DNA of 64,000 bases from Brenneria izbisi (GTDB lineage Bacteria > Pseudomonadota > Gammaproteobacteria > Enterobacterales > Enterobacteriaceae), in contig NZ_JAMPJU010000003.1 in assembly GCF_025840185.1 (NCBI RefSeq), positions 186,001 through 250,000 of the forward strand. Reading direction: 5' to 3'. Made by a program: the position numbers and the translations under genes. Within the stretch, counting starts at the first letter, position 1. Every line of letters begins with the position of its first letter. A model generated the notes under the pieces. It did not search any database and was not told the DNA's origin. It saw only the letters and a list, made by a program, of their open reading frames with translations. Positions 11,748-23,149 of this stretch are shown in pieces.

Positions 11748-12007
11748 TGGGTGTCGTAGCGGGAAAAACGTTTACTCTGAAGATAGTGAGACTCAATATT
11801 TCGCGCTGTAATTCATGCTCTTTGCGGAAGATACGTTAAACACAGAGGCCGCTATTCAGTGTTTTATCTCAGATCTCAACCTCCCTATGGCTGATTTCCG
11901 CTTAGAGTCCTGGGGCGGAATGATTTTTTGCTGTTTGCCTGCATCATAATCTCGCGTTATGTTGATTAGTTATATTTACAAACCCTGTTGTATTAAGAGG
12001 CAAAACC

Positions 12008-13726
12008 ATGGAGATGTTGTCAGGCGCCGAGATGGTGGTCCGATCGTTGATCGATCAGGGCGTGAAACATGTGTTCGGCTATCCCGGCGGTGCGGTGCTG
12101 GATATTTACGATGCCTTGCATACGGTCGGTGGTATTGAACATATTTTGGTTCGCCATGAGCAAGGCGCTGTTCATATGGCTGATGGTTATGCGCGCGCCA
12201 CGGGCGAGGTCGGCGTAGTGCTGGTGACGTCCGGCCCCGGCGCGACCAATGCCATCACCGGTATTGCGACAGCCTATATGGATTCAATTCCTATGGTGGT
12301 GCTGTCTGGTCAGGTGGCGACATCGCTGATTGGTTACGATGCGTTTCAGGAGTGCGATATGGTGGGCATTTCCCGACCTATCGTGAAGCATAGTTTCCTG
12401 GTCAAGCAGGCGGAAGATGTGCCGACGGTACTGAAAAAAGCGTTTTATCTGGCATCCAGCGGCCGTCCCGGTCCGGTGGTGGTGGATTTACCGAAAGATG
12501 TGATGAACCCGGCCAACAAGTTGCCTTATGTTTATCCCGATCATGTCAGCATGCGTTCTTATAACCCGACGGTTCAGGGACATAAAGGACAGATTCGACG
12601 TGCATTGCAAACGCTGCTGGCGGCGGAAAAACCGATCATTTACAGCGGCGGCGGGGTGATCAATTCCGGTTGTCATGAAGAACTGCTGGCGTTGGCCGAG
12701 AAACTCAATCTGCCGGTGACCTGTTCGCTGATGGGGCTGGGCGGTTTCCCAGGCACGCATCGTCAATGCCTGGGGATGCTGGGGATGCACGGCACTTATG
12801 AAGCGAACATGGCGATGCACCATTCCGACGTTATTTTTGCCGTCGGCGTGCGTTTTGATGATCGCACGACTAATAATCTGGCGAAATATTGTCCTGATGC
12901 CACCGTACTGCACATTGATATCGATCCCGCTTCAATTTCTAAAACGGTCGATGCGGATATTCCAATCGTGGGCGATGCCAAACAGGTACTGAGCCTGATG
13001 CTGGAATTGCTGGCCCAGGGTGAAACCCCGCAGCAATTTGATGCGTTGCGCGACTGGTGGCGGAATATTGAGCAATGGCGCGCCCGTCATTGTCTGAAAT
13101 ACAGCACCGAAGGCGACAGCATCAAGCCGCAAGCGGTGATAGAAACGCTGCACCGCCTGACTGACGGCAAGGCGTATATCGCATCCGATGTGGGCCAGCA
13201 TCAGATGTTCGCCGCGCTCTATTATCCCTTTGATCTGCCTCGCCGTTGGGTGAACTCCGGCGGGTTGGGCACCATGGGGTTCGGTCTGCCCGCGGCGCTG
13301 GGCATCAAACTGGCGCTGCCGGAAGAAACCGTGATCTGTGTGACCGGCGACGGCAGCATCCAGATGAATATCCAGGAGTTGTCCACCGCATTGCAATATG
13401 ATTTGCCTATCGTGGTGGTTAACCTGAACAACCGTTTCCTGGGCATGGTGAAGCAATGGCAGGACATGATTTATTCTGGTCGTCACTCCAACTCCTATAT
13501 GGAATCACTACCGGATTTCGTGAAGCTGGCCGAGGCTTACGGTCATGTCGGTATTTCCATTAAGACGCCGGACGAACTGGAAAACAAATTGGCGCAGGCG
13601 CTGGCGCGGAAAGACCGGCTGGTGTTTGTCGATGTCAATATTGACAGCAGCGAGCATGTTTATCCTATGCAGATCCGCGGCGGCGCGATGGATGAAATGT
13701 GGCTTAGCAAAACGGAGAGGACCTGA
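12008..13726 (+). CDS. ilvI: Acetolactate synthase isozyme III large subunit
   Basis: 572 residues (E. coli 574). This thiamine diphosphate enzyme makes acetolactate or acetohydroxybutyrate for valine, leucine and isoleucine. It has the N-terminal [14 protein letters not shown] with the following [20 protein letters not shown] (catalytic Glu), and the ThDP/metal motif [17 protein letters not shown] around 440-460. RBS AGAGG sits before the ATG. The 260-base gap upstream (11748-12007) has no ORF and is AT-rich near the gene; the E. coli ilvIH promoter there is Lrp-activated, but I could not pick individual Lrp sites with confidence. Confidence 0.98.
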   Translation: MEMLSGAEMVVRSLIDQGVKHVFGYPGGAVLDIYDALHTVGGIEHILVRHEQGAVHMADGYARATGEVGVVLVTSGPGATNAITGIATAYMDSIPMVVLSGQVATSLIGYDAFQECDMVGISRPIVKHSFLVKQAEDVPTVLKKAFYLASSGRPGPVVVDLPKDVMNPANKLPYVYPDHVSMRSYNPTVQGHKGQIRRALQTLLAAEKPIIYSGGGVINSGCHEELLALAEKLNLPVTCSLMGLGGFPGTHRQCLGMLGMHGTYEANMAMHHSDVIFAVGVRFDDRTTNNLAKYCPDATVLHIDIDPASISKTVDADIPIVGDAKQVLSLMLELLAQGETPQQFDALRDWWRNIEQWRARHCLKYSTEGDSIKPQAVIETLHRLTDGKAYIASDVGQHQMFAALYYPFDLPRRWVNSGGLGTMGFGLPAALGIKLALPEETVICVTGDGSIQMNIQELSTALQYDLPIVVVNLNNRFLGMVKQWQDMIYSGRHSNSYMESLPDFVKLAEAYGHVGISIKTPDELENKLAQALARKDRLVFVDVNIDSSEHVYPMQIRGGAMDEMWLSKTERT

Positions 13727-13728
13727 TA

Positions 13729-14220
13729 ATGCGTCGGATTTTATCGGTATTACTTGAAAATGAATCAGGTGCATTGTCACGTGTCGTCGGTCTGTTCTCA
13801 CAACGCGGCTACAATATTGAAAGTCTGACTGTTGCGCCCACTGACGATCCAACGCTATCTCGTATGACGATTCAGACTGTCGGTGATGAGAAAGTGTTGG
13901 AGCAGATCGAGAAGCAATTGCATAAGCTGGTGGACGTGTTGCGCGTGAGTGAATTGGTTCAGGGATCTCACGTGGAGCGTGAAATCATGCTGGTCAAATT
14001 GCAGGCAACCGGATACGGGCGTGAAGAAGTGAAACGTTGCGCCGACATTTTCCGCGGGCACATCGTTGATGTGACATCTTCGCTGTACACCGTCCAACTG
14101 GCCGGCACCAGTGACAAACTGGATGCCTTTTTGAATACCGTGCGTGAAGTGGCGGAAATTGTGGAAGTGGCGCGTTCCGGTATTGTCGGCGTTGCCCGCG
14201 GCGATAAAATCATGCGTTAA
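13729..14220 (+). CDS. ilvH: Acetolactate synthase isozyme III small (regulatory) subunit
   Basis: 163 residues, identical in length to E. coli IlvH. The N-terminal ACT domain begins [20 protein letters not shown] and confers valine feedback inhibition on IlvI; a second ferredoxin-like domain forms the C-terminal half ([20 protein letters not shown]). It lies two bases after ilvI, so the two subunits are co-expressed. Confidence 0.98.
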   Translation: MRRILSVLLENESGALSRVVGLFSQRGYNIESLTVAPTDDPTLSRMTIQTVGDEKVLEQIEKQLHKLVDVLRVSELVQGSHVEREIMLVKLQATGYGREEVKRCADIFRGHIVDVTSSLYTVQLAGTSDKLDAFLNTVREVAEIVEVARSGIVGVARGDKIMR

Positions 14221-14246
14221 CACGCTTTTTCGCTGTTTTTTCTTTT

Positions 14247-14286
14247 AAGAGGCTCGATAATATCCTATCGAGCCTCTTCATTTTTT
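14247..14286 (+). terminator. Intrinsic terminator after ilvIH
   Basis: AAGAGGCTCGATA, loop ATATCC, TATCGAGCCTCTT is a perfect 13-bp stem, followed by CATTTTTT. It ends the ilvIH transcript 27 bases after the stop codon. Confidence 0.9.
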
Positions 14287-14413
14287 ATGGCTGTATTCTA
14301 TATGTGATAAAAGCGGTTGCCGTTCGGTCGCTTCTGCTGTTAGATCTACGCGATATCCATGATGAACTTATGGTCATCGCCATTTTATTTATCCGGCCTA
14401 TTAAGGGGTTAAC

Positions 14414-15418
14414 GTGAAACTGGATGAAATCGCTCGTCTTGCGGGTGTTTCACGCACTACTGCCAGCTATGTGATTAACGGAAAAGCCAAACAATATCGT
14501 GTCAGTGATAAGACCGTTGAAAAAGTCATGGCTGTCGTCAGGGAACACAATTATCATCCCAATGCTGTTGCTGCCGGATTACGCGCGGGGCGCACGCGGT
14601 CGATTGGTCTGGTTATTCCCGATCTGGAGAATACCAGTTATACGCGCATCGCCAATTATCTGGAGCGTCAGGCGCGGCAACGCGGCTACCAACTGCTGAT
14701 CGCCTGCTCTGAAGATCAACCTGATAATGAAATGCGTTGTATCGAGCACCTGCTGCAACGTCAGGTTGATGCCATCATCGTATCCACGGCGCTACCGCCT
14801 GAGCACCCCTTCTATCAACGTTGGGCGAATGGCCGTCTGCCGATTATCGCATTGGACAGGGCATTGGATCGTAAGCATTTTACCAGCGTGGTGGGTGCTG
14901 ATCTGGAGGATGCCGAGATGCTGGCGCAAGAGCTCAGAAAAGTACCGGCGGAGTCGGTACTGTATCTGGGCGCGTTACCGGAGCTTTCCGTTAGTTTTCT
15001 GCGCGAACAGGGATTTCGTCAGGCATGGGCGGATGATCCCCGTGAGATCACCTATCTTTACGCCAACAGTTATGAACGCGTCGCGGCGGCGGCTGTGTTT
15101 GCCGATTATCTTAAAGATCATCCTATGCCGAAGGCGCTGTTCACCACGGCTTTCCCGCTGTTGCAAGGGGTGATGGATGTGACGCTGAAACAAAGCGGGC
15201 GTTTACCGAATAATCTGGCTATCGCGACTTTTGGCGATAATGAACTGCTGGATTATCTGGAGTGTCCGGTATTGTCTGTCGCCCAGCGTCATCGAGAGGT
15301 GGCTGAGCGTGTATTGGAGTTGGTGCTGGCAAGTCTGGATGAACCAAAAAGACCAAAGCCGGGCCTGAATCGTATCCGGCGGAATCTGTATCGCCGCGGT
15401 TCACTCAGCCGGCTCTGA
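14414..15418 (+). CDS. cra: Catabolite repressor/activator Cra (FruR), LacI family
   Basis: 334 residues, the E. coli length. The N-terminal LacI-type helix-turn-helix reads [20 protein letters not shown], with the hinge helix around residues 45-60 and a periplasmic-binding-like sensor domain beyond ([20 protein letters not shown]). Cra responds to fructose 1-phosphate or fructose 1,6-bisphosphate and controls carbon flow. The start is GTG, as in E. coli, with AAGGGG upstream. The 127 bases before it hold no recognisable gene. Confidence 0.98.
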   Translation: MKLDEIARLAGVSRTTASYVINGKAKQYRVSDKTVEKVMAVVREHNYHPNAVAAGLRAGRTRSIGLVIPDLENTSYTRIANYLERQARQRGYQLLIACSEDQPDNEMRCIEHLLQRQVDAIIVSTALPPEHPFYQRWANGRLPIIALDRALDRKHFTSVVGADLEDAEMLAQELRKVPAESVLYLGALPELSVSFLREQGFRQAWADDPREITYLYANSYERVAAAAVFADYLKDHPMPKALFTTAFPLLQGVMDVTLKQSGRLPNNLAIATFGDNELLDYLECPVLSVAQRHREVAERVLELVLASLDEPKRPKPGLNRIRRNLYRRGSLSRL

Positions 15419-15436
15419 ATTCCGCTTTTAATCTGA

Positions 15437-15460
15437 CGCCATACGTCCTGATGTATGGCG
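15437..15460. terminator. Stem-loop between convergent cra and alaE
   Basis: CGCCATAC, 8-base loop, GTATGGCG forms an 8-bp stem in the 62-base gap between two genes that end facing each other. Only a pyrimidine-rich, not U-only, tail follows; termination is inferred from position. Confidence 0.45.
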
Positions 15461-15480
15461 CTGCTTCCCTCTTCTGTTCG

Positions 15481-15921
15481 TCAACCAGAAACCGCTACCC
15501 GGAAAAGCCGACGGCAATATTCCAGAAAATAGCCGTACAGGATGCCCATCATCATCGAAATCACCACATTACTGGTAACCGCCGCCAGTATTTGCGCGGA
15601 GTCAGCGCCGATTGCCAGAAGAATGGCGACATAGACCGGAGACTGAAAGCTGACATAAGCGAACAGATCGGCAAGATTGCGCACGATGAAATGATTGGCG
15701 CCACGGCGTTTAGCGAAACGCAATATGCGATCACGATAAATGCCATAAGGCCAGGCAATGAGAATATTGACTGGAATGGAGAGCAATCTTGAAGAGAGCG
15801 ACTGTTCCAAACTCATGCCGGACAGCGCAATCTCGATAATCATACCGGTGACGAAGCAATACACCACTAAGGCAAAAGTATCTGCCGTTGCGCTACGCAA
15901 TCTTGATGCGGGGGAAAACAT
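15481..15921 (-). CDS. alaE: L-alanine exporter AlaE
   Basis: 146 residues (E. coli AlaE 149), an inner membrane protein with about four hydrophobic segments. It matches the family in [20 protein letters not shown] at the start, [18 protein letters not shown] in the middle and [16 protein letters not shown] and [12 protein letters not shown] toward the end. It exports L-alanine by proton antiport and protects against alanine build-up. GGAG precedes the start. The gene is convergent with cra. Confidence 0.93.
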   Translation of the reverse strand: MFSPASRLRSATADTFALVVYCFVTGMIIEIALSGMSLEQSLSSRLLSIPVNILIAWPYGIYRDRILRFAKRRGANHFIVRNLADLFAYVSFQSPVYVAILLAIGADSAQILAAVTSNVVISMMMGILYGYFLEYCRRLFRVAVSG

Positions 15922-16720
15922 ACCAATTCACTCCAGAACGAAGCATAGGATAAAAGCCAATAAATGAGGCTTATAAAAAGGCTTTATTTCTACTTTATAA
16001 GCTAAACGTAGTTTACATCACTATTTAATGTATTAATAAGTAGCTATAAATATTTATTTTTGACTCAATGGTCAGCTTTTCCGCTACTTTATATTCGATT
16101 TGCCGCTTTTTTACCTATTTAGCGCGCTCAAGGAATTAAAAATCTTTATTTTACAATGAGTTGTTTTTTATTGTGTCGGCAAGTGCGGCGGTAAGAAAAA
16201 TAATATTTAAGAAGCGGGGATGGGTAGTAAAAAATGATAATCTGCCTGCCTTCTTTATTGACGACAGCGAGGAACGGATGGCAGACGTCCTATTTATTCT
16301 GTGCCGGTCAGAAATAAATTTTTCTTTTTTGCTGACTGATTTCAGGCGTTAAAAAATGTAAATTAAAGTCAATCGACTGATTAATAAAGAATCGACGATG
16401 CCAATGTCAGAAATGTGACCTTGAGCAAGCGCCAACAACCGCTGTATAATTATCCATATCAAGTGAAAGCCTTGTGATGCAAGGCTTCAGGCGGACTAAG
16501 ACTATTCTGGAAACCTTTCTATTTGGTATCATCCTGTTACTGGAAAATTAATCGGGCAGCGTGAAATTAAAGCTATATCTTTACGTGATGTTATTCATTT
16601 AGTGAATTTCTCTTAAATTTTCATGACGTTAATCTTTAATAATCTTCCTCCATTATTTTTTTTACCTTCATGACAGCCCAACATCATGCAGAAATAATTC
16701 CAAAGCACGCCTGCTCTGGC
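15922..16720. other. AT-rich 0.8-kb intergenic region between alaE and the mra promoter
   Basis: I see no convincing protein gene. A 63-codon frame at 16161-16352 uses a TTG start, lacks a ribosome site and resembles nothing. The stretch is strongly AT-rich up to about 16400. The only defined signals are a promoter-like pair at 16421-16450 and a hairpin at 16467-16487, listed separately. Confidence 0.6.
16421..16450 (+). promoter_or_regulatory. Candidate sigma-70 promoter upstream of mraZ
   Basis: TTGAGC (16421-16426) and a perfect TATAAT (16445-16450) are 18 bases apart on the plus strand, about 360 bases before mraZ. A start near 16457 would place the stem AAGCCTTG/CAAGGCTT (16467-16487) at the 5' end of the RNA. 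It could drive the dcw cluster or a small RNA. Confidence 0.4.
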
Positions 16721-16750
16721 TTGACAAGGTTTTAATACCCTCCGTACACT
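16721..16750 (+). promoter_or_regulatory. mraZ (dcw cluster) promoter
   Basis: Consensus -35 TTGACA (16721-16726) and -10 TACACT (16745-16750), 18 bases apart, 62 bases before mraZ. It is positioned just upstream of the MraZ operator repeats, as in E. coli. Confidence 0.75.
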
Positions 16751-16758
16751 CTTCAATG

Positions 16759-16783
16759 TGGGAATTTGTGGGATAAAGTGGTG
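16759..16783 (+). promoter_or_regulatory. MraZ-binding direct repeats
   Basis: TGGGA (16759), TGGGA (16769) and TGGTG (16779) recur with exact ten-base spacing, i.e. five-base units separated by five bases. E. coli MraZ binds TGGGN repeats with five-base spacers in its own promoter. The sites lie immediately downstream of the -10 element, in the position for autorepression. Confidence 0.85.
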
Positions 16784-16811
16784 AAAAAGGTTACGAAGGG
16801 GTAATTCACGC

Positions 16812-17270
16812 ATGTTTCGTGGTGCTACGCTGGTTAACCTCGACAGCAAGGGGCGGCTTGCCGTACCAACCCGTTACCGGGAAACGCTGAACGAGGAATC
16901 GCAAGGTCAAATGGTGTGCACCATTGATCTTCATCAGCCATGCCTGCTGCTTTATCCCCTGCCCGAATGGGAAGTTATTGAACAGAAGCTTTCCCGTCTG
17001 TCGAGTATGAATCCAGCGGAACGACGAGTTCAGCGTTTGTTGCTGGGGCATGCCAGTGAGTGTCAGATGGATGGCGCCGGACGCTTGTTGTTGGCGAGCA
17101 CGCTGCGGCAGCATGCAGGTCTTACAAAAGAAGTGATGCTGGTCGGGCAGTTCAACAAGTTTGAACTGTGGGATGAACAGACCTGGTATCAACAGGTCAG
17201 GGAAGATATCGACGCTGAACAATCGACTCAGGAACCGTTGTCTGAGCGATTGCAGGACTTATCACTATAG
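16812..17270 (+). CDS. mraZ: Transcriptional regulator MraZ
   Basis: 152 residues as in E. coli, made of two SpoVT/AbrB-like repeats, each with a DxxGR signature: [15 protein letters not shown] at about 10-24 and [18 protein letters not shown] at about 83-100. MraZ forms a ring-shaped oligomer and represses its own promoter and other genes. It is the first gene of the dcw cluster and has operator repeats directly upstream. Confidence 0.97.
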   Translation: MFRGATLVNLDSKGRLAVPTRYRETLNEESQGQMVCTIDLHQPCLLLYPLPEWEVIEQKLSRLSSMNPAERRVQRLLLGHASECQMDGAGRLLLASTLRQHAGLTKEVMLVGQFNKFELWDEQTWYQQVREDIDAEQSTQEPLSERLQDLSL

Positions 17271-17272
17271 AC

Positions 17273-18214
17273 ATGCTGGAAAATTATAAACATACCACCG
17301 TTCTGCTTGATGAGGCTGTTAACGGTCTGAATATTCGCGGCAACGGAATTTATATCGACGGCACATTTGGCCGTGGCGGACACTCTCGCCTTATTCTTTC
17401 CCAATTGGGACCGGAAGGGCGTTTACTGGCTATTGATCGCGATCCTCAGGCGATTGAAGCCGCTAAAGCGATAAACGATCCCCGTTTTTCCATTATTCAC
17501 GGTCCTTTCTCCGCCCTTGAGGATTACGTGGCGGAACGTGATCTGACCGGTCGCATTGATGGCGTTTTACTGGATCTGGGCGTTTCCTCGCCGCAGTTGG
17601 ACGATCCTGAGCGTGGTTTTTCATTTATGCGCGATGGCCCGTTGGATATGCGTATGGACCCCACACGTGGATTGTCCGCAGCCGAATGGCTGATGAAAGC
17701 GGAAGCCGAGGATATTGCCTGGGTATTGAAAACCTTTGGCGAAGAACGTTTCGCCAAGCGGATTGCCCGCGCCATCGTCGAGCGTAACCGTATCGAGCCT
17801 ATGACGCGGACGAAAACGTTGGCGGAACTGATTGCTGCCGCCAGCCCGATACGTGAAAAACACAAGCACCCGGCGACGCGCAGTTTTCAGGCCATCCGAA
17901 TTTATATCAACAGCGAACTCGAAGAGATAGAACAGGCATTGAGTGGAGCGTTGAGTGTATTGGCGCCGCATGGCCGCTTGTCGGTGATCAGTTTCCATTC
18001 GCTGGAAGACCGAATTGTCAAACGTTTCATCCGTCATCAAAGCCGTGGTCCGCAAGTACCAGCTGGTATGCCGCTGACGGAAGAACAGTTGCGTAGTCAG
18101 GGCGGACAAACGTTAAAAGCCGTGGGGAAAATGATGCCTTCCGCTGAGGAAGTCGCGGAAAACCCGCGTGCGCGCAGTTCCGTCCTGCGATTTGCCGAGA
18201 GATTACCAGCATGA
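17273..18214 (+). CDS. rsmH: 16S rRNA m4C1402 N4-methyltransferase
   Basis: 313 residues, as E. coli RsmH (MraW). The SAM-binding glycine-rich segment [16 protein letters not shown] is near residue 35, with [20 protein letters not shown] near 100 and the C-terminal [15 protein letters not shown]. It methylates C1402 in the ribosomal decoding site. It lies two bases after mraZ and overlaps ftsL by four bases (ATGA). Confidence 0.98.
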   Translation: MLENYKHTTVLLDEAVNGLNIRGNGIYIDGTFGRGGHSRLILSQLGPEGRLLAIDRDPQAIEAAKAINDPRFSIIHGPFSALEDYVAERDLTGRIDGVLLDLGVSSPQLDDPERGFSFMRDGPLDMRMDPTRGLSAAEWLMKAEAEDIAWVLKTFGEERFAKRIARAIVERNRIEPMTRTKTLAELIAAASPIREKHKHPATRSFQAIRIYINSELEEIEQALSGALSVLAPHGRLSVISFHSLEDRIVKRFIRHQSRGPQVPAGMPLTEEQLRSQGGQTLKAVGKMMPSAEEVAENPRARSSVLRFAERLPA

Positions 18215-18531
18215 TAGGCAATGAGCGTCACGGGTTGGTCGGCGTTATCGGCGAAGATTTGCTGCGCCATGCCAAACTGCCCTTGTTGTTGATGATTGCG
18301 GTGCTGGTATCGGCCGTATTCGTCGTGACAACGGCACACAAGACGCGGCTGTTGACGGCGGAGCGCGAACAGTTGCTGTTGGAGCGTGACGCGCTGGACA
18401 TTGAGTGGCGTAACCTGATTCTGGAAGAGAACTCGTTAGCGGATCATAGCCGCGTAGAGCGGATCGCGACGGAAAAGCTGCAAATGGTGCATGTCGATCC
18501 GTCACAGGAAAATATTGTGGTTAAGCAATGA
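18211..18531 (+). CDS. ftsL: Cell division protein FtsL
   Basis: 106 residues; E. coli FtsL has 121, the N-terminal cytoplasmic part being shorter here. It is a bitopic inner membrane protein: hydrophobic segment about 22-42, then a periplasmic leucine-zipper-like coiled coil ([20 protein letters not shown]) and the conserved end [20 protein letters not shown]. It forms the FtsQLB complex with FtsB and FtsQ that activates septal synthesis. Confidence 0.96.
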   Translation: MIGNERHGLVGVIGEDLLRHAKLPLLLMIAVLVSAVFVVTTAHKTRLLTAEREQLLLERDALDIEWRNLILEENSLADHSRVERIATEKLQMVHVDPSQENIVVKQ

Positions 18532-18553
18532 ACTAATAGGCAGCCAATACAGC

Positions 18554-20317
18554 ATGAAAGCAGCCCGTAGCGGAAGATTAAAGCGCCAGGAAGATCAAGC
18601 CAGCTTTGTTAGCTGGCGTTTTGCGTTGCTTTGCAGTTGTATTCTACTGGCCATGGTTGCTCTGATGGTGCGTGCGGCTTATCTTCAGGTGATTAACCCT
18701 GATCAACTGGTTCGCGAAGGCGATATGCGTTCCCTGCGAGTGCAGGAAGTGCCAACCGCGCGCGGTATGATTAGCGATCGCGCCGGACGCCCCTTAGCGG
18801 TGAGCGTGCCGGTAAATGCGGTCTGGGCTGATCCGAAAGCATTGAATGAACGTGGCGGCATTACGCTGGATACGCGCTGGAAAGCACTTTCTGATGCGCT
18901 GGAAATCCCTCTTGACCAGATGGCCGCCAAGATTAACGCCAATCCCAACGGACGTTTTGTCTACCTTGCGCGCCAGGTTAACCCCGCCATCGGCGAATAT
19001 ATCCACAAACTTAAATTACCTGGCATCAATCTTCGTCAGGAATCACGCCGCTACTATCCCTCAGGTCAGGTGACCTCCCAACTGATTGGCTTCACCAATA
19101 TTGATGGGCAAGGTATTGAAGGGGTTGAGAAAAGTTTCGATCGTTGGCTCACCGGGCAACCGGGTGAAAGAACGGTGCGCAAAGATCGGTTTGGGCGGGT
19201 GATCGAAGATATCTCCTCAATAGACAGCCAGGCCGCCCACAATCTGGCGCTGAGTATTGATGAGCGCCTGCAGGCACTGGTCTACCGTGAACTGAACAAT
19301 GCCGTCGCATTTAACAAAGCCGAATCCGGCTCTGCGGTATTGGTTGATGTGAATACCGGTGAAGTGCTGGCAATGGCGAACAGCCCGTCTTACAACCCGA
19401 ATAATCTGGCGGGGACGCCGAAAGACATTATGCGCAACCGGGCTATTACCGATATTTTTGAACCGGGTTCCACCGTTAAACCGATGGTAGTGATGACCGC
19501 GCTACAGCGTGGCGTCATAAAAGAAAACAGCGTTCTTAATACCTTGCCGTATTACGTTAATGGTCATGAAATCAAAGATGTCGCGCGCTACAACGAATTG
19601 ACGCTGACCGGGGTGTTACAGAAATCGAGTAATGTCGGGGTTTCAAAGCTGGCGTTGGCGATGCCTTCCTCTGCGTTAGTTGATACTTACTCACGTTTTG
19701 GATTAGGAAAAACGACCAATTTGGGGTTGGTCGGAGAAAGCAGTGGCATATATCCGCAAAAACAACGGTGGTCTGACATAGAGAGGGCCACCTTTTCTTT
19801 CGGCTATGGACTGATGGTAACGCCGTTACAGTTAGCGCGAGTCTACGCCACCATCGGTAGTTTTGGCGTTTACCGCCCGCTGTCGATTACCAAAGTCGAT
19901 CCACCAGTTCCCGGCGAACGTGTTTTCCCCGAAGCGCTGGTAAGAACCGTGGTTCATATGATGGAAAGCGTTGCGCTGCCTGGCGGCGGCGGCACCAAAG
20001 CGGCTATCAAGGGCTATCGAATCGCCATAAAAACCGGTACAGCAAAAAAGGTCGGGCCGGATGGTAAATACATCAACAAGTACATTGCCTACACCGCAGG
20101 CGTTGCGCCTGCCAGTAATCCAAGATTTGCTTTGGTCGTTGTCATCAACGATCCACAGGCAGGAAAATATTACGGCGGCGCGGTTTCGGCTCCGGTATTC
20201 GGCGCCATCATGGGAGGGGTTTTACGCACAATGAACGTAGAACCTGATGCATTACCCTCCGATGACAAGAATGAGTTTGTAATTAACAGAGAAGAGGGGT
20301 CAGGTGGCAGATCGTAA
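18554..20317 (+). CDS. ftsI: Septal peptidoglycan transpeptidase FtsI (PBP3)
   Basis: 587 residues from ATG 18554; E. coli FtsI has 588. The alignment starts [18 protein letters not shown], so the longer open frame back to 18491 is not used. A transmembrane anchor lies at about 24-42. Penicillin-binding motifs are all present: active-site STVK in FEPGSTVKP (near Ser306), SSN in [10 protein letters not shown] and KTGT in [10 protein letters not shown]. The C-terminus keeps the NEFVIN region cut by Prc in E. coli. It crosslinks septal peptidoglycan with FtsW. The gene overlaps murE by 14 bases. Confidence 0.98.
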   Translation: MKAARSGRLKRQEDQASFVSWRFALLCSCILLAMVALMVRAAYLQVINPDQLVREGDMRSLRVQEVPTARGMISDRAGRPLAVSVPVNAVWADPKALNERGGITLDTRWKALSDALEIPLDQMAAKINANPNGRFVYLARQVNPAIGEYIHKLKLPGINLRQESRRYYPSGQVTSQLIGFTNIDGQGIEGVEKSFDRWLTGQPGERTVRKDRFGRVIEDISSIDSQAAHNLALSIDERLQALVYRELNNAVAFNKAESGSAVLVDVNTGEVLAMANSPSYNPNNLAGTPKDIMRNRAITDIFEPGSTVKPMVVMTALQRGVIKENSVLNTLPYYVNGHEIKDVARYNELTLTGVLQKSSNVGVSKLALAMPSSALVDTYSRFGLGKTTNLGLVGESSGIYPQKQRWSDIERATFSFGYGLMVTPLQLARVYATIGSFGVYRPLSITKVDPPVPGERVFPEALVRTVVHMMESVALPGGGGTKAAIKGYRIAIKTGTAKKVGPDGKYINKYIAYTAGVAPASNPRFALVVVINDPQAGKYYGGAVSAPVFGAIMGGVLRTMNVEPDALPSDDKNEFVINREEGSGGRS

Positions 20318-21791
20318 TTTGCGCGATTTATTAGCGCCGTGGGTGCAAGACACACCGGCGTGTGCGCTGCGGGAAATGACATTAGACAGCCGCGCTGCGG
20401 CTGCCGGGGATCTGTTTGTCGCCGTTGTCGGCCACAAGACGGATGGACGGCGCTATATTCCGCAGGCAATTGCGCAAGGCGTGGCGGCAATCGTCGCCGA
20501 GGCTGAAGGCGAGGCTGGCGATGGCGCTGTACGTGAAATGCACGGTGTGCCGGTGGTTTATCTGAGCAATTTGAATCAGCGTCTTTCGGCGCTGGCCGGA
20601 CGTTTCTACCAACAACCGGCGGAGCGAGTGCAATTAATCGGCGTGACTGGAACGAATGGTAAAACCACCACTACGCAGCTGCTGGCGCAATGGAGCCAGG
20701 CGCTGGGTGAAACCAGTTCAGTGATGGGAACGGTGGGCAATGGTTTGCTGGGGCGCGTGGCACCCGCTGAAAATACCACGGGTTCCGCGGTGGATGTCCA
20801 GCAGATGCTGAGTCAGCTGGTCGATCAAGGCGCCTCCGTTACGGCGATGGAAGTCTCTTCTCACGGGCTGGTGCAACATCGGGTCGCCGCATTACCGTTT
20901 GCGGCGGCCATCTTCACCAATTTGAGCCGTGATCACCTGGATTATCATGGCGATATGGAAAGTTATGAGGCGGCCAAATGGTCGCTGTTTGCCGATCACC
21001 GCGTTGGGCAGATGATTATCAATGCGGATGATGAAACAGGACGTCGCTGGCTGGCAAAATTACCCGATGCGGTCGCCGTTACTCTGGAAAACAATTTGGT
21101 GCCTGGCTGTCGTGGCCGCTGGCTGAAAGCGACGGCGATTGATTATCACGACAATGGCGCTGTTATCCGTTTCGATTCCAGTTGGGGACAAGGCGAGATT
21201 CAGAGCAAATTGATGGGCGCATTCAATGTCAGCAACATGCTGCTGGCATTAGCGACGCTACTGTCGCTGGGATATCCGTTAAGCCAGTTGATTACCGCCG
21301 GGGCGCAACTGCAACCGGTGTGCGGTCGCATGGAAGTATTCCATGCCGAAGGTAAACCGACGGTGGTGGTGGACTATGCCCATACCCCGGATGCGCTGGA
21401 GAAAGCGCTCGAAGCTGCACGTTTACATTGCCAGGGACAGTTATGGTGCGTGTTTGGTTGCGGTGGCGATCGCGATAAAGGTAAGCGCCCACTGATGGGG
21501 AGCATCGCGGAACAGTTGGCTGATCGGGTGGTGATCACGGATGACAATCCGCGTAGCGAGGAGCCGCAGGCTATTGTGGCGGACATTATGGCAGGGTTAC
21601 TGGATGCGGGCCGCGTTCAGGTGATCCACGGTCGCGCCGAGGCGGTGACCAGCGCTGTTATGCAAGCGCAGGAACATGATGTTGTGCTGGTGGCGGGTAA
21701 AGGACATGAGGATTACCAACTGGTTGGCGATCGTCGGCTGGATTACTCGGATCGGATTACCGTCGCTCGTTTATTGGGGGTGATCGTATGA
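20304..21791 (+). CDS. murE: UDP-MurNAc-L-Ala-D-Glu:meso-DAP ligase
   Basis: 495 residues, the E. coli length, with a GTG start preceded by GAGGGG inside the end of ftsI. It adds meso-diaminopimelate to the peptidoglycan precursor. The ATP loop [13 protein letters not shown] is near residue 115, and the DNPRSEEP motif that selects meso-DAP over lysine is near 415. It overlaps murF by four bases. Confidence 0.98.
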   Translation: MADRNLRDLLAPWVQDTPACALREMTLDSRAAAAGDLFVAVVGHKTDGRRYIPQAIAQGVAAIVAEAEGEAGDGAVREMHGVPVVYLSNLNQRLSALAGRFYQQPAERVQLIGVTGTNGKTTTTQLLAQWSQALGETSSVMGTVGNGLLGRVAPAENTTGSAVDVQQMLSQLVDQGASVTAMEVSSHGLVQHRVAALPFAAAIFTNLSRDHLDYHGDMESYEAAKWSLFADHRVGQMIINADDETGRRWLAKLPDAVAVTLENNLVPGCRGRWLKATAIDYHDNGAVIRFDSSWGQGEIQSKLMGAFNVSNMLLALATLLSLGYPLSQLITAGAQLQPVCGRMEVFHAEGKPTVVVDYAHTPDALEKALEAARLHCQGQLWCVFGCGGDRDKGKRPLMGSIAEQLADRVVITDDNPRSEEPQAIVADIMAGLLDAGRVQVIHGRAEAVTSAVMQAQEHDVVLVAGKGHEDYQLVGDRRLDYSDRITVARLLGVIV

Positions 21792-23149
21792 TTCGTGTTT
21801 CCCTGCGACAACTTGCCTCCGTGCTGAGCGCGCAACTGATTGGCGACAGCATTGATATCGATGAAGTATCGACGGATACCCGTAAATTATCCGCGGGATG
21901 CCTGTTTATCGCGTTAAAAGGCGAGAAATTTGACGCGCACGATTATGCATTAGATGCAGTAAAAAACGGCGCGGCGGCTCTGTTGGTCAGTAAGCGCTTA
22001 CCAGTCGAGGCGCCACAGTTGCTGGTGCCGGATACGCGTCTGGCGTTAGGCAAGCTCGGCGCGTGGGTAAGAGAGCAATCAACGGCGCGCGTCGTGGCGT
22101 TGACCGGTTCTTCCGGTAAGACGTCAGTCAAGGAAATGACGGCGGCCATTTTGCGTCAGTGTGGCGATGTGCTTTACACCGCCGGCAATTTTAATAACGA
22201 CATCGGCGTGCCGTTAACGTTACTGCGCCTGACGCCGGAACATCGGTTCGCTGTGATTGAACTGGGCGCTAACCATATCGGCGAGATCGCCTATACCACT
22301 GATTTGGTACGTCCCGAAACGACGCTGGTTAATAACCTCGCGGCGGCGCATCTGGCAGGATTTGGTTCTCTGGCTGGCGTGGCGCAGGCAAAAGGGGAGA
22401 TTTTTGCCGGGCTGCCGGCTGACGGCGTGGCGATTATCAATGCTGACAGTCATGACTTTCCCCATTGGCAGACGATGTTGAACCACAAAACGGTATGGCG
22501 CTTTTCACCACAAGCCGCTGACGATATCGACTTTTTCGCCAGCGACGAGCAATCCTCGGCGCAAGGCACACGCTTTAATCTGCATACTCCGTTCGGGCAG
22601 ACGGACGTTGTTTTGCCCTTGCCGGGGCGTCACAACGTGGCGAATGCATTGGCCGCCAGCGCGCTGGCGATGTCGGTCGGCGCGCCGCTGACGGCGGTGA
22701 AAACCGGTCTGGCGCAACTTAACGCGGTTCCAGGTCGGTTGTTCCCGATTGTGCTGGCAGACGGCAAGTTAGTGCTAGATGACAGTTACAACGCCAATGT
22801 GGGATCGATGACCGCCGCCGCGCAGGTACTGGCCGATATGCCGGGATACCGCGTGATGGTGGTGGGCGATATGGGTGAGTTGGGCGATGATGCCGCCGAA
22901 TGTCATCGTCAGGTCGGAGAAGCCGCGCGGGTGGCTGGCATAGATAAAGTATTAAGTGTGGGAACATTGAGTGAACTGATTAGCCGCGCCAGCGGCGAGG
23001 GCGAGCATTTTCAGGATAAACCCGCGCTGATTTCTCGTCTTAACGGACTGATATCCGAACATAACATTATCAGCGTACTGGTCAAAGGCTCCCGTAGTAC
23101 GGCGATGGAGCAGGTGGTACACGCATTACAGGAGCATGCAACATGTTAG
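21788..23149 (+). CDS. murF: UDP-MurNAc-tripeptide:D-Ala-D-Ala ligase
   Basis: 453 residues (E. coli 452). The Mur-ligase ATP loop [18 protein letters not shown] is near residue 105, then [13 protein letters not shown] and the C-terminal [15 protein letters not shown] and [13 protein letters not shown]. It adds the D-Ala-D-Ala dipeptide to complete the pentapeptide. It overlaps mraY by seven bases. Confidence 0.98.
   Translation: MIRVSLRQLASVLSAQLIGDSIDIDEVSTDTRKLSAGCLFIALKGEKFDAHDYALDAVKNGAAALLVSKRLPVEAPQLLVPDTRLALGKLGAWVREQSTARVVALTGSSGKTSVKEMTAAILRQCGDVLYTAGNFNNDIGVPLTLLRLTPEHRFAVIELGANHIGEIAYTTDLVRPETTLVNNLAAAHLAGFGSLAGVAQAKGEIFAGLPADGVAIINADSHDFPHWQTMLNHKTVWRFSPQAADDIDFFASDEQSSAQGTRFNLHTPFGQTDVVLPLPGRHNVANALAASALAMSVGAPLTAVKTGLAQLNAVPGRLFPIVLADGKLVLDDSYNANVGSMTAAAQVLADMPGYRVMVVGDMGELGDDAAECHRQVGEAARVAGIDKVLSVGTLSELISRASGEGEHFQDKPALISRLNGLISEHNIISVLVKGSRSTAMEQVVHALQEHATC

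Noticed and set aside
16161-16352. 63-codon ORF in the alaE-mraZ gap
   Set aside because: TTG start, no ribosome site, no recognisable features, AT-rich context; treated as noncoding.
16441-16460. CTGTATAATTATCCAT as a LexA box
   Set aside because: The second half-site (ACAG) is missing; a -10 element explains the match better.
18491-18553. Longer FtsI start overlapping ftsL
   Set aside because: The 21 extra residues are not conserved; family alignment begins at ATG 18554.
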